NCBI GenBank assembly: GCA_027422505.1 | Contig: JAPQWV010000005.1 | Span: 6,825,501 to 6,889,500 of the forward strand | Direction of reading: 5' to 3' | DNA: 64,000 bases | From: Craterostigma plantagineum | Taxonomy: Eukaryota; Streptophyta; Magnoliopsida; Lamiales; Linderniaceae | Part shown: in pieces, positions 22,345 to 36,789 of the stretch | Numbering within the stretch: the first letter of the stretch is position 1 | Layout: the number at the start of each line of letters is the position of its first letter | Made by a program: the position numbers and the translations under genes | The notes under the pieces: model-generated | What the model was told of the DNA's origin: nothing | The model's input: the letters and a program-made list of their open reading frames with translations, nothing else | The model's database searches: none

Positions 22345-22588
22345 GGCTTTTTCTAAACGGGCTTTATTGCTATTACGCTCGAATCTTAGTCCCTCTCCGT
22401 TTGCACTGCAATCGATGATTTAGAAATTTAGAACGAAATAAAGCAAAGGATTTATTTAGTTTTCATTATATATGGGCTTTTTCTAAACGGGCTTTATTGC
22501 TATTACGCTCGAATCTTAGTCCCTCTCCGTTTGCACTGCAATCGATGATTTAGAAATTTAGAACGAAATAAAGCAAAGGATTAATTTA
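22345..22588 (+). repeat. ~115-bp direct duplication next to a MULE end
   Basis: The segment starting GGCTTTTTCTAAACGGGC at 22345 is repeated from 22475, an offset of 130 bp, nearly identical over about 115 bp. The second copy ends exactly where the left end of the MULE-like element (22589) begins. Confidence 0.8.
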
Positions 22589-24111
22589 GGGTCAGCCCTA
22601 TTTATACTTTTAAATTGGATCCATGCCCTATTTACGTTTGGGTTGCTAATAAGGACCAACTTTTTGAAATAGTTAGAGAAAAAAACCATTTAGACAAGAA
22701 ATGACATATTCACCCTCCTAATTTTGCCACAATTACGCTGAAAATGCCATCGTCTTCAACATCCGACCGAAACGGAGATCTATTAAAACTTGGGTAAAAT
22801 ACTGTGTTGCAGATCGAATAAGGATGAATCGATGTCAATTTGATGTTGCAGAACTCGTTAACCCTAATATGTCTTATAAACCGAGGCATCTATGGATGCT
22901 AATTACAGAAAAAACTGATAAACATAAATCACAAAAATCGTTGAAATGGTAGCCGATAATATCAAAGTTCATGACCTAATATGTTGAAATTATTGTTAAT
23001 TTGATCGTGAGTATGATTTGTATTGCTAATTTGCAGCTTTAATCGTCAGAAATAACGAATATAGCAAAAAATAACAAATGTCTTATGGTTAATAACAAAT
23101 GTTGACTTAGAAGTAACATGTCGCTGAAAACTAATAACGCCTTGTTTGTCGTAAATAACACATTCTGTATACAACCAATGGATCGAGAGAGAAAGAACGA
23201 AAATCACAACGACACTAAAAAACAGATGAAAACTGCATAAATCTCGTCGTTATTGACTCAATAAGGTAAAATAGACCTCAATTTCTTATGGGTACATCGA
23301 ATTTATACCGATTAGTTGCAAGAAATAAATATTATTTTTTCCCTAAATCGTGTAAAAAAGAAATACTTATAACATAGCAAAAAATAACAAATGTCTTATG
23401 GTTAATAACAAATGTTGACTTAGAAGTAACACGTCGCTGAAAGGTAATAACGCCCTGTCGTAAATAACACATTCTGTATACAACCAATGGATCGGGAGAA
23501 AAGAACGAAAATCACAAACGACACTAAAAAAACAGATGAAAACTGCATAAATTACGTCGTTATTGACTCAAAAATGTAAAATAGACTTCAATTTTCTCAT
23601 GGGTACCTCGAATTTGTACCGATTACTTGCAATTTATGTCGAAATCTAGATTCGATTTACCATTATATTCTCGAATTTGCACCCTAATTAGACAAGAAAA
23701 TTCTACCTCGTGCGTCGTCAATATCATAATGAATCCAACATGACATGTCGAAATCGGTTGGATGGGGCAGTCGAATTTTTTTGTGCTCGTTTCAGTGTAA
23801 GAAAAATATTCTGTAACTGAGTAACACAATATTATTGAAAAATAACGTGTTTGTTTCCTAAAGTAACAATATTCTGTAACAGAGTAACATAATATTATTG
23901 AAAAATAACGTGTCTGTTTCCTAAAGTAACAATATACTGTAACCGAGTAACATAAAAAAGAGCATTTTAGTAAGGGTATTTTCGTCAAATCATAGTTTTT
24001 GGTCCTTTAACTCGAATTTTACATAAAGTAGGTCCTTTAAACTTATTATTTCTGTAATAGGGCCTGACAAGTAAATTGAAAAATTAGTGGGGCCTGACAT
24101 AAAATTCCCCC
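22589..24111. mobile_element. Non-autonomous MULE-like element related to the one at 1-6783
   Basis: The right end has GGGTATTTTCGTC (23974-23986), then text closing in GGGGCCTGAC and AATTCCCC. This matches the end of the 1-6783 element. Inside, a unit starting ATAGCAAAAAATAACAAATG recurs at 23061 and 23374 (313 bp). The phrase GGGTACCTCGAATTTGTACC corresponds to GGGTACTTCGAATTTATACA in the units of the first element. Motif words are AATAACA/GTAACA. There is no coding capacity. The left end (GGGTCAGCCC) is approximate and no target duplication was found. Confidence 0.7.
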
Positions 24112-24179
24112 TAAAGCAAATCAGTGCACAATACAATAAGCTCATTGACCATTGACGAAGAAACGGCGGGAGAGTACAA

Positions 24180-25842
24180 TGGAGAATAGTAATGAAGCTG
24201 TAGACCTCGAACTCAAAGAGGGCACTCGACCATCCAATCAAGGTATATCGCAAAACCTTCAATTTCTGTTTCTTTTTGCTGTTTTTATTAAAAAAACAGT
24301 TTAATAAATCGTGCTGGATTGTGGATTCTTTGAAGGGTTCAAATTCCGTCGATGTAGGTGGTATCCTGTTTAGAGAAGTGTCGTGTCGTTGCTGTTATCC
24401 GTCTATATTTTCTATTTGAAAGTATTTTCTTGATTGAAGCAGGGATCTCTTTTTTTTTTTTTTGAAAAATCGGCCAATGCTCTTTATTTTTTATGCTCGT
24501 CATTCTTATTTTGTTCTCTGCATTAGGCTGTGTAAATTATTTTAATTATGTCTCTGTCTATGGTGTTTGCAAATCTGTATGAATTGGTTGCTGTTGAACT
24601 CAGTTTCCATATTTTATTTGTGGATCAATAAGTCTTACTACATTTGCAAGTGAATGTTGTTCTATTACATTGTTTGAACGTTATCTGGTATAATTCTCGT
24701 AGTATGTATTGCACTAGTTTTGATCAAATGGATGTGATTTCAGCACAAATTCGTATTTTGGTACACTCGTCGAAATCCAGGAGCTGCAACTAAAACCTCG
24801 TCATATGAGGACAATATGAAGACGATGTCTGAGTTTACTACGGTAAGTGTTAGTGTTATTTACTCGTCATCACTCAGCTAACAAGATTCTCCTACAATCG
24901 CCGCTATTTCATCCTATGTGTCATACTTACTCAAGCTAAGCTTATATATAATCTATATCGATTTAAGTTGAAGATTTATGGAGATGCTACTGTCATTTAG
25001 AGCCCCCTTCCTCTTTACCAGTTCCAACCGTTCTTCATCTGTTCAAGGAGGTCATTCGTCCACTTTGGGGGGTCAGCGTCTAAGTGTAAGCAGCGCCTTT
25101 TGCTTTCCATTTGGAATAAAATTGCTTAATTTTTCGCTTAGCATCTTATAATCAGGATTCTGCCAATATCAAGGGTGGGAAATGGATTATTAAGATTCAA
25201 TAAAGCTGTTTCAGGCCATTTCTGGGAGGATTTGGTATGAGTACCGCTTTTGATCTATGTAAATTATTTCACCCTAGCTTAGCTAAAAAAAGAAAAAATT
25301 AAAGACGCGTTCCCATTTAGGTTTCTTGACTTTACAAGAGATTATAGCAATAGCAAACCCATGTGCAAAATTCTTGTTGGCTCATTGAGACTTTTGACTC
25401 ATAGGCTTTAGCGAACTGTAAAATTTATTTTGTGGGTGGTGCATTTACTTCAATTTTCATCATTTGATGAGTTTATCTTCGGGTTTATGACTAAATATGT
25501 TTCGTTTATGTCAGGTTCTTGCATTAGTAGGTAACCAACTTGAGTACAGAGATGACATGTGCAGCGTGGTATTAAGTATACGCTTCAACGAGGACATATT
25601 AAGCGTGTGGAATCGAATGCATCTGACAATCAGCATGTTAAGCTTCTTCAAATTGAACTTTCGCCTTTATAATTTTGGTGCTGAATCTCAGATTTTTTCA
25701 TTGTACTTAGGCTGTAATGGTGCTTAGAGATTCTATCAGGCGAAATCTAAAGCTTCCTAGTAGCTATTTAATGGAATACAGATCGCACGATTCTTTGCTG
25801 AGAAATCACTCTTCTCATCGCAATACATGGTCGAGACGGTAG
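24180..25842 (+). pseudogene. nCBP/4EHP (eIF4E-family cap-binding protein) pseudogene
   Basis: Segments match the plant 'novel cap-binding protein' in order: MENSNEAVDLELKEG (24180), HKFVFWYTRRNPGAATKTSS then YEDNMKTMSEF (about 24744), GGKWII (about 25165), FWEDL-type sequence (about 25222), VLALVGNQLEYRDDMCSVVL and SIRFNEDILSVWNR (25514-25615), and MVLRDSIRRNLKLPSSYLME (about 25715) ending NTWSRR. The frame is broken by one extra base near 25190 (IIK/IIR junction) and one missing base near 25618 (after WNR), and the third exon is badly diverged. Intact, it would bind the mRNA cap through conserved tryptophans. A MULE-like element ends 69 bp upstream. Confidence 0.8.
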
Positions 25843-26855
25843 GAAAGTTGAGTTTAAAAGCGTCGGTTTTTTGTCGTAAGATGTTTTACGCAACGATCTT
25901 ATGTTGTTTGTTATTACCATCTTTTACGTGGGACTGTAAATTTTTTATCTTAATTCTTATATATTTTGATTTGATATGCTTATGCTATGCATGAGTTCAT
26001 ATCCAAGCTATCTTGCCAAGTTTTGTTTGAAACGAAATTTGAACCTCATTATTGGAAAGATCCAGGCTAGTTATGTATGTTCATTTCTTATACTTTTCCT
26101 ATTAGCTAAATTTGAATTGATTCGACGTTTTCTTTTTCTTTTTTTTTTCGTATATATTTTTTTTTCTAATATTCTCTACTCTTGATCATCTGATCATCAA
26201 AGATCATTGAAGTAATTTAATTTATCAAATCCCAGAGAGCATATGAGATTCTATTTTATGCCTTTCGATTTTGAAATTTGATTATGCATACAAGCGTTGA
26301 TAATACATGGATATTGTAAATTTGTAACTCACCTATTTGCATTTTTTTAAGGCTAGGGAAGCTTTATCAAATGATGTTCTTAGTATGTATACGTGTAAGA
26401 AAAAAAAGCGTAATATAAATTTACTAAATATTCCGATTTATTACTAAACATTCATATCAAATTTTAAATAATCCCGCTAATTTCTGCGTATGTAAAAAGT
26501 TAACTAAAAATGCAATTAAAAAAGAAAATTCAGTTTTGAAATGACTACCATTGGGCTATATATGTATGCGATGACCCAAATATTTACTTTTATGCACAAT
26601 TGGTGGGTCAGTGTGTCTTTTCCCTGTTTGGTCATCGCTGCGTCTTTCTCTCTCTCAAATTCATACCCTAAATCCTCCGATCAATTCGATATGCAAGCGC
26701 GCAGTCTCCCTTGAAACTGATCTGCACAAGTTAGCAAGCAGTCCCTTTTAAGCTTAATTTATTTATCTACAGTTATCATTAATTTTGCCCCACTTTTTGG
26801 AATCCATTTCGTCGACTAGAAGTTCAAGGCTGGCGATTGGGTCAGTTAACTGGTT
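25843..26855. other. Intergenic and CCR4 promoter/leader region
   Basis: No gene is seen. AT-rich sequence leads into the CCR4 leader, and a pyrimidine-rich stretch (TCTTTCTCTCTCTC, about 26643-26656) is typical of plant core promoters and leaders. Confidence 0.5.
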
Positions 26856-26969
26856 ATGGCGGATCAGCCAAAAATCCGCCGGCAAGTGACGAGTAAAGCT
26901 TCGTTTTTTGCTGTTTTACTAACGAAGTGTGAAGAGGATTTGAACTTAGGGTTTGGGTTAAAATGCTGA
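26856..26969 (+). promoter_or_regulatory. Upstream ORF overlapping the CCR4 start codon
   Basis: A 37-codon frame opens MADQPKIRRQ at 26856. Its TGA (26967-26969) lies just past the main ATG (26963-26965), giving an out-of-frame overlap in ATGCTGA. If both ATGs are on the mRNA, scanning ribosomes that translate the upstream frame would end beyond the main start. A leader intron could remove it; this was not resolved. Confidence 0.5.
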
Positions 26970-29900
26970 CTATTCTACGAGTCCACCTGCCGTCTGACAT
27001 ACCGATTGTTGGCTGCGAGTTGACTCCTTATGTGCTTTTGAAGCGATTCGATAAGTCTTTGATCAGTGATGATGTTGCTGAGTCGAACCCAATTGACGGG
27101 TGTTTCTTAAGATATAAGTGGTAAGTTTTCCAAGTATTCTCTCTCTGTTTATTGGTTGTACGGATTCTTCGATTTGTATTTGGCAGCTACTTGTAGATAT
27201 GGAGAGTTGAATTCACTTCTGTGATTTGGGAATCTGAAGTTTCAGAGGAGTTTTGTTTATTTTATGTGTCGAATAAGATACCTAGTTGGAAGTGTTCTGC
27301 AGTGCACTTTCTGAGTTTTAGTTTTGTTTGCTGATGAGAGCTTCATCTGAAAATTAGGTTGCCTGGAAAGTCTTACTCTTTATGCTTTTGGAATATGTTT
27401 TAGAATTTTATGTCCTCATGCTAATTTTTTCATGGATATTTTGTTTCTCATTTCTTTGACTGTGATAGTACATTGTTTTTGGAATTTGGTATTTTCCTTT
27501 GCTGATTGTCTGATGTTGCATTTTTGCATTCTTCTTGCCTGTGACCGGCATGAAATCCACCGACTTCTTTGGGCTTCTTTTAAACATCACCACATTACCT
27601 GAGGACAGCTGACAATTATTTTAAGGGAAACAGTTAAATAGATATGCATTTGAGAAGGAGACCATGTGTTTGTGTTTAATTGTCTTGTTGTTAGTTAGTT
27701 TCAGACTTCCTTTCCTTTCCTGTATAGTTAGATTTCCGACAAGGTAACATGCTAGGATCTCTGATCTTGTCGTGTTGTACTGACCGTTATTAAGCCAGGT
27801 TGAATTTAATTTTTTACATGGAAGTACTCTTAACTACTCTCCATTTCCACATTCCTTCTTTTGTCAATTGGCTGTTATCACGTATTGTTCCTGTTTTGCG
27901 CATAGTCTGGAAAAATGATGCCCGGGTGTTTCCTTTGCGCATATTCAGTATGTGATCTAAGAAATATGTGAATTTTTCTGAGTTATTGCTTCTACCCTTA
28001 TCCATATATAGAATTAGATGGCTTGGATGTATTCTGTCTATATTATACGGCTATGAATGTATTTTGATATTTTGGTATGCCTGACTCATTCAAAATCAAC
28101 CGAGTTTTGTGTAGGTACCGCATACAAAGTGACAAAAAGGTTCCAGTTTGTAGTGTTCACCCAACTGAGGAAGCTACATTGCAATGTATTGGATGTGTAA
28201 AGGCCAAGTTACCTGCTTCTAAGAGCTATCATTGTTCTACTAAATGTTTCTCAAATGCATGGCATCATCATCGTGCTCTACATGATCGTGCAGCAAGTGC
28301 TGTGAATGAAAACGGTAATGACGAGGAGGAAATTCTCGGGGGCTTCAACAACTCTAATAGTGCTGCATCATCTCAATCAAATTCCACCTTGCCCAATGGT
28401 GCATCGTATCCTAATGTAGTTGTTCAGAGAAATGGTGGCGAGGTATGGTACGAAGTTGGGTATTCAAAGACGTACACACCCACACTCGATGATGTGGGCC
28501 ATGTCCTTAAGTTTGAGTGTGTTGTGGTAGATGCTGCGACAAAGTTAGCTGTAGGACCAGCCAATACCTTGTTAACTTCACGTGTCATTCCATCTCCATC
28601 ACCCAGCCCACGGAGGTTGATATCAGTGACTGGAAATGATGTGACTGGGCATATGGATTCTGATGAGCGGGTTTCTTCTGGGACATTTACGGTGCTTTCG
28701 TACAATGTTTTAGCTGATATGTATGCTGCGAATGAATCATTCAGCTATTGCCCAACTTGGTCTCTTGCTTGGACTTACCGGAAGCAAAATCTTTTACGAG
28801 AAATAGTTGGATACAATGCAGACATAGTTTGTCTTCAAGAGGTATGAGGATATGATTCATTTCCTCTTATTGGGTATTAGGATATGATTCATTTCCACCA
28901 CTTGGTATTTCCTAGGGATATAGATAGGTGAGGCAAACTATCACATGATAACATATATTATAGAATGTGAAAGCTGAAGCCTTTATTTGATCTATCATGC
29001 TCTTTGTGTTTGCTGAGATGTCATTTTGATCTCCTGATAAATACAGAAAACTTTCTTAAATTTTTTGGGCCAATTTTATGGTAAGCATCGAGTTAGATCT
29101 CTTCTTTGAAACATAAAAGCTTACTTACCTTAAATTTGGAGTGCTTCACTTCATTAAGTTATCCAATTGGCCTGTGCGGTCAAATAATTCTTTCTTTTTG
29201 TAACTGTTCATTTTTAAATCGTGACAGGTCCAGAGTGATCATTTCGAGGATTTTTTCGCTCCTGAGCTAGATAAGCATGGATATCAAGCACTTTTTAAAA
29301 GGAGAACTGCAGAGGTTTGTTTAAATATACCTAGATTATAAATCCGTGTCGTTGTTACTATCTATTGTTGATATTCCAGGTTGTTGGAGGAAATGTTAAC
29401 AACATTGATGGTTGCGCTACCTTCTTTCGCCGTGATAGATTTTCTCACGTCAAGAAATATGAGGTCACCTGTGATTCGTTAGTGCTTGAGATGTGCTTTG
29501 AACTCCTGTGTTATTTTGTTTTCTTTTTTCATGTTGTTACTGTAGGTTGAATTCAATAAAGCTGCTCAGTCTCTAACCGATGCCCTAGTCCCCAGTGCTC
29601 AGAAGAAAAATGCTTTAAATCGATTGATCAAGGTATTTATCTAAGATGTCATGTATGTCGTGATTTATCTTGCATCCTTAGATGAGTTGACATTTCAATA
29701 TCATGTCTATTCCACAAAGGACAATGTTGCTCTAATCCTAGTTTTGGAAGCCAAGACCAGTAACCAGGGTATCGATAACCCTGGAAAGCGTCAGCTTGTC
29801 TGTGTGGTAAAACCTCCTTTAACTGATTAGCTTCATATCTTCAAAGTCAACTTCTTGCCGACTTCTCATAATTATGCTTCTCAGCTGCACTTCTTTTCTG

Positions 29901-30953
29901 GTTTTTCTTCGCTTTGATCACAGGCAAACACTCATATAAATGTTCACCAAGAGTTGAAAGATGTGAAGTTATGGCAGGTTTTAATCTAACACTCGCACAT
30001 CACATTGGCAATATTTTTCTAGGAAATTGATGCAGATTTCGAGCTTTCTTTTTGTATCTTACTATTAGGTTCATACGCTGCTGAAAGGGCTCGAAAAGAT
30101 TGCTGTAAGTGCAGACATCCCAATGTTAGTATGTGGTGACTTCAATTCAGTTCCTGGGAGGTAATATAAGCTTTTCTCCACCATTTTTGTTCTGAATTAC
30201 AAATTCATTTCATTTTCATTACATCCTCTGAAAACGAAGTTATCTAGTAAAGGGTTCTTCTGAAAACTAGTCGTGCCACATGTAATTTTTTTTGTTTTTT
30301 TTTTCACATTTAGTGCTCCTCATGCTCTCCTTGCAATGGGAAAAGTGGATCCACTTCATCCAGATCTAGCCATCGATCCACTCGGGATTCTTCGCCCTGC
30401 TTCTAAATTAACGCATCAGCTTCCATTGGTATTAGATAGTCAAATGATCATCTTGAAAATTTTGTGCATCATCTATTTATCTTAATCTTATATTTTCATG
30501 CCCCCCCTTTTTTTTGCAGGTTAGTGCATACTCATCCTTTGCAAGACTCGGTCCTGGCCTTGGTCTTGAGCAGAGAAGGAAATTGGACCCTTCTACTAAC
30601 GAACCCTTATTTACAATCTGCACCAGAGATTTTATCGGTACTCATGATTACATTTTCTACTCAGGTATACTCGCTTTCTTTCTTCTTTTTTATCTTCCCA
30701 TATTCGATTCAGCACCCCGTTACTTCTCAAGAATCTAAACAACCTCAGCTTAAAGACATATGTATACGACTTCAATATGATTTCAACGTTTCCTTATGTA
30801 GCTGACTCATTAACGGTAGAGTCTCTATTGGAACTACTCGACGAGGTTAGTGTTCGTAAAAACACAGCCCTTCCTTCCCCCGAATGGTCTTCAGACCACA
30901 TAGCTCTGTTGGCTGAGTTTAGGTGCACACCTAGGATTAGCCGACGCTCGTAA
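26963..30953 (+). CDS. CCR4: Carbon catabolite repressor 4 homolog (poly(A)-specific deadenylase)
   Basis: Eleven exons join in one frame of 595 residues: 26963-27120, 28115-28841, 29228-29314, 29380-29463, 29546-29632, 29720-29806, 29924-29977, 30069-30160, 30314-30428, 30520-30664 and 30802-30953. The N-terminal half has a Cys/His cluster (CSVHPTEEATLQCIGC...CSTKCF...HHHRALH) like the MYND-type finger of plant CCR4a/b. The C-terminal half is an exonuclease-endonuclease-phosphatase domain: FTVLSYNVLADMYA, VCLQEV (catalytic Glu), ANTHIN, LVCGDFNSVPG (Asp, Asn) and WSSDHIALLAEF (Asp, His). Plant CCR4 proteins remove poly(A) tails with CAF1 in the CCR4-NOT complex. Length and introns suit the family and the gene looks intact. 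Confidence 0.92.
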
Positions 30954-32087
30954 TAGGTGCGTTTCCATCGAATCTTTTTATTTCTTCTCCTGCTTTCGTG
31001 GGCTCGCAATGAAATATTATTACATCATTACTCTTTTTACTAGAGATCGGTGCTACAGAAGGCGAATGAATACCTCTGTTGTAGTACATAGAAAGGTAGA
31101 TGATCCTTCCATCCACACAAGTAGGTGTTATTGTAGCACAGAATGTGAATGAGATTTGTTGTTGTAATATCATTGTACCAATGCTTTGCTTTCTTCGTAT
31201 CTTGTCTTCGCTTACTAGGAAAGATGATTATATATTTAGTCTCTGTTTGTCTTTATGTTTTTAAAACAGTGCCTGAAATATTTATGGAGGTTCATCTTTA
31301 TTTGATCTCTCTCTTGCATGTTAAACTGTTGTTGGATTAGATGGACCATATACTGCCATTTTCTTTAACTTCATATATTTTTCTAATTTGCTCAAAAATC
31401 TCTCTCGAATAAAAGATGAGAGAATGCTATTGTTGTGTTGAGTTATATATTTCTTAAGCGATCTTTATAACTCAAAAACTAAGCTTTACTGTTGAGAGTG
31501 GGAAGTTTCACACTAATAAAATGTTGGGACATTTGTAGAAAACATCATCCATGCCATGTCAAATTTGACCACGAAGAAGACGAAACAAAAAACATTTTTC
31601 TCAGCGAGTGGTGTAATCGAGGCATTTTAATTGTATTGTATCATGTATATACTCAATTTGGACATTAAATATAATATCAAAATGAAAATTGGGTTTTGCC
31701 ATCGTTCTGAAAAAAAAAAAGAAAAAAGAATGAAAAATGGGTTGAGTGGAGAATGGAAACGTATGATATTTGTAATGGAAATTTGGTATGAGAGGGTATT
31801 TCCGGTACTAGCCTCGAACCAACACATTGCTCGCCCCTACATGTGTCAAGATACAAGGGTAAATCCGTCAGAATGGTAAAAGTGAAGTGGTGTGGGGACC
31901 ACCGTAGACCCACAGAATCTGAAATTGAAATTGACGGCCGTGATTTAAGCAGACTTCGCCAGCTTCAAATATAAGGCTCACATTTCAGAGCTGAATTTCA
32001 TTCCATATCGCAGATTCACCTTCACTTCTTTTTATTAGACTTTGGAGGGGTTCAAGGAGAAAGCAGAAACGTGCTTTAAACCGGCAG
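30954..32087. other. CCR4 3' region and actin promoter/leader exon
   Basis: No separate gene is seen. The actin leader exon ends CCGGCAG at 32087. A TATA-like AATATAAGG lies near 31967-31975, a position suitable for driving it. Confidence 0.5.
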
Positions 32088-32894
32088 GTGTGGATTCTCT
32101 TTCATCTGAATTAGGTTTTTGTAGCATATCGATGCTTGTTTTGTTCTTTGTGTTCTTGTTTCGTTTTTGGTGGGGATAAAGAGGATTGTGTGATTTTTGC
32201 TTTCTGATTCTCTAGATCTGTAGAAATGTGTTAATGTTTGCCCGATATGTACAGTAGATCTTCGTAGATCTGGAAATGGGTTATTGTAAGAGTCTAGTTT
32301 TGAAATATGTTTATGTGGAATTGATAATGGAGGTGAAAGGTAGTCTTGGAAGTTCAAACGCGTTTATTAATAGCTGAACGACTTCCATTTCAGAACTAAA
32401 TATGGTTTGGATCTGCTTATGACAGTGAGCTTTCTGGGAAAAATGTCCCGATGATTGATTCAAAGGCTCAAAAATCATAACTTCTATGCTACAGTTGGCC
32501 AGTATGAAAATGAATTGCTCTTTAGTTGTTTGGTAGAAGGCATATGTCATATGAGCAACTATAGCTATATCTAGGCTATTTAATTTTTAAAGCTTCACGT
32601 GAGAAGTAATTATAGCAAATCAGCATTGTTGTGTAAGTTCAACATTTTGTTTCCAAAGATCGACCTTGATGCTTGGTTTTATGTTACTGATAGTTACTGT
32701 CATGACAATCGTTGCCTTTGCGCTTTTGACTTTTTGGTAGTACATCCATGAAAACATTGTGTTCCTGCTCTGATTTATTTATTTATTTTTTGTGTAAGTT
32801 TTATTTTCATGGTTATGTGTTGTGATTGCCCAATACATGTCTCTATGATATTATTGTCGTTTGTTCAAACTGAGATAACCGTTTTTGTCATTAG
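32088..32894 (+). promoter_or_regulatory. Actin 5'-UTR leader intron
   Basis: A donor (CCGGCAG then GTGTGG) at 32088 and an acceptor (TCATTAG) ending at 32894 bound an ~807-bp intron, 13 bp before the ATG. Plant actin genes commonly have such a leader intron, often needed for high expression. Position and borders fit. Confidence 0.7.
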
Positions 32895-32907
32895 GGCTCC
32901 TTAAGCA

Positions 32908-34889
<1,982 letters not shown>

Positions 34890-35390
34890 ACGAAGACGAT
34901 CGTCCATGGAGTTTGAGGTATTGCATTCTTATATTGGCATGCTTGTGTTTCTCTGTGTCTTTGACCTTGAACATTGAAGTTTATGGTCTCAATTTTTTTT
35001 TCGGTTTTTAATCTGGCATGTACTATTATGATTTGAGTTTTGGATGTTGATTAACTACTGGCAATATTGCAAAATTTTATATATTTATTTTTATGCCACA
35101 TCATTCTCGTGCTGTTATTTGTAAACTTTTAATTTAATTGCTTGAGATTTGAATCAATGGCCACGTCTGATGCAACGTTTGGTAGATTGGTAGCTAGAGA
35201 TAAATATGAAAAAAAAATAACAATAGATGGATACGCTGTTTAAAGAACTTTGTTTTAACATGACAAACTTGGTACTGTTACGTTGAATTTTATGATCTTG
35301 TCCAGATTTTGAAATTCTTTTCTGATTCCTAAATGTTATTACGATTTGGGTTTTGGCTCGAAAAATGTTAATACGATTTGGGTTTTGGAT
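34890..35390. other. Actin 3' flank
   Basis: 3'-UTR and intergenic DNA. A short tandem (TACGATTTGGGTTTTGG at about 35340 and 35371) abuts the MULE-type MITE and overlaps its target duplication. Confidence 0.5.
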
Positions 35391-35425
35391 CGAACAAGAT
35401 TTTCTGTCCCATTGTGTGTACCCAT

Positions 35426-36051
35426 TAGGGGTGTGCTGTGTGCATTGATTTTAGAAAATCGTCCGCACCGGCCGCAGCGAACCACGCCGTACACGATAAT
35501 TAACCGTCTAAACCGCGGTGTTTTATGTACCAAATTGGACCGTAATCGATGTGGATTTTTGGTACAAACCGCACTACTAGTGATTTAATAATTTTTCGTA
35601 CAATTATATCTAATTTTAATTTATGCTATTACTATTTGGTATATATAAACTCCATCTTTTCGATTAATAAATATTTTTTTAGGAATGAAAACTCAAATAT
35701 ATTAGGGTTAAAATAGGTATGACGCAATTACTTAATAAAAAATTGAGCCACTATTTATATTTTCAAAGTTCAAATAAGCTCATAAGTTATGATTTGCTAT
35801 TTTTCAATATTTTTTCTAATATAGTAGCATGTCTTTGTTGATTTTTTTGTTTTGCTTTTTAAGTAATGGACGTATCATTTATTAAAGTATAAGTATTTTA
35901 TTTCAATAAGAAAAACCGCAACCGTCCAAACCGCACGTGTGGCTTGATTTTTAAAAACCGCAATTTAAGAATCTTTTTTCAAAAACCGCATATTGTGGTT
36001 TGCTGTGGGATTGACAAAAAACCGTCCAAAACCGCACCACGCACACCCTAC
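35426..36051. mobile_element. hAT-type MITE, AACCGC arms (nested)
   Basis: Starts TAGGGGTGTGCTGTGTGC and ends GCACCACGCACACCCTAC, imperfect inverted repeats of the TAGGGGTG type. Arms carry AAACCGC/CCGCA words around an AT-rich core. It abuts the next element, and the pair is flanked by TGTACCCAT on both sides (35417-35425 and about 36794-36802), consistent with nested insertion at one site. Confidence 0.65.
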
Positions 36052-36789
36052 TACGGTGTGGGATCGGGTCGGGTTTTCGAGGTTCGGGTTTTTCGGGTCA
36101 GGTACCCGATTTTTTTCGGGTAGTTATTTTGATATCCGACCCCGACCCAATCAAATTCGGGTACCCGCGGGCCGGGTTCGGGTTTTTAATATAGTTTTTT
36201 TATTTTTTTAAAATTTAAGCAAGCTTAAATTAATTCAATTCCTTCAACAATAAAATAATTCAAACACCATCAACAATAAAAATAAATTCAACACATCAAC
36301 ACCAACAAAAAATCAACACCATGTGTCCGACGGTACCCTGGTCGAGTTCGAGTTTGTTTATTTATTTATTTTATTTTTATTTTTTAGCTTTAGATAAGCT
36401 TAAATTCAATTCCTTGAACAACAAAATAAATTAAACACCATCAACATTAAAAAAATTAAACACCGTCAATAATAAAATAAATTCAACACCATCAACATCA
36501 ACAAAAAAAATAAGCATAAATGAAAAAATAAGTAAAAATATAAATATATTTTTTTCTTTTATTAGTTGGGCTTAGTAATATGTTTGAGTTTTTTATTTTA
36601 TTAGTTGGATTTATTTTTCATATGAAGTTTTTTTATGGTCGGATACCCGATCGGGTTTTTTGGGTAGCATATTGCTACCCGAAACCCGACCCGATCTAGA
36701 CAATCATACCCGATTTAAACCCGAATTCTAACCCGATCGGGTCGGGTCGGGTCGGGTACCTGAAACCCAACCCCTAATGCCCATCCCTA
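36052..36789. mobile_element. hAT-type MITE, CCCGA/TCGGG arms (nested)
   Basis: The left end TACGGTGTGGGATCGGGTCG pairs imperfectly with the right end, which reads TAGGGATGGGCATTAGGGG on the minus strand. The arms are arrays of CGGGT/ACCCG, and the core has AT-rich sequence with repeated TCAACACCATCAACA-like phrases. There are no exact 8-bp duplications of its own. Confidence 0.65.
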
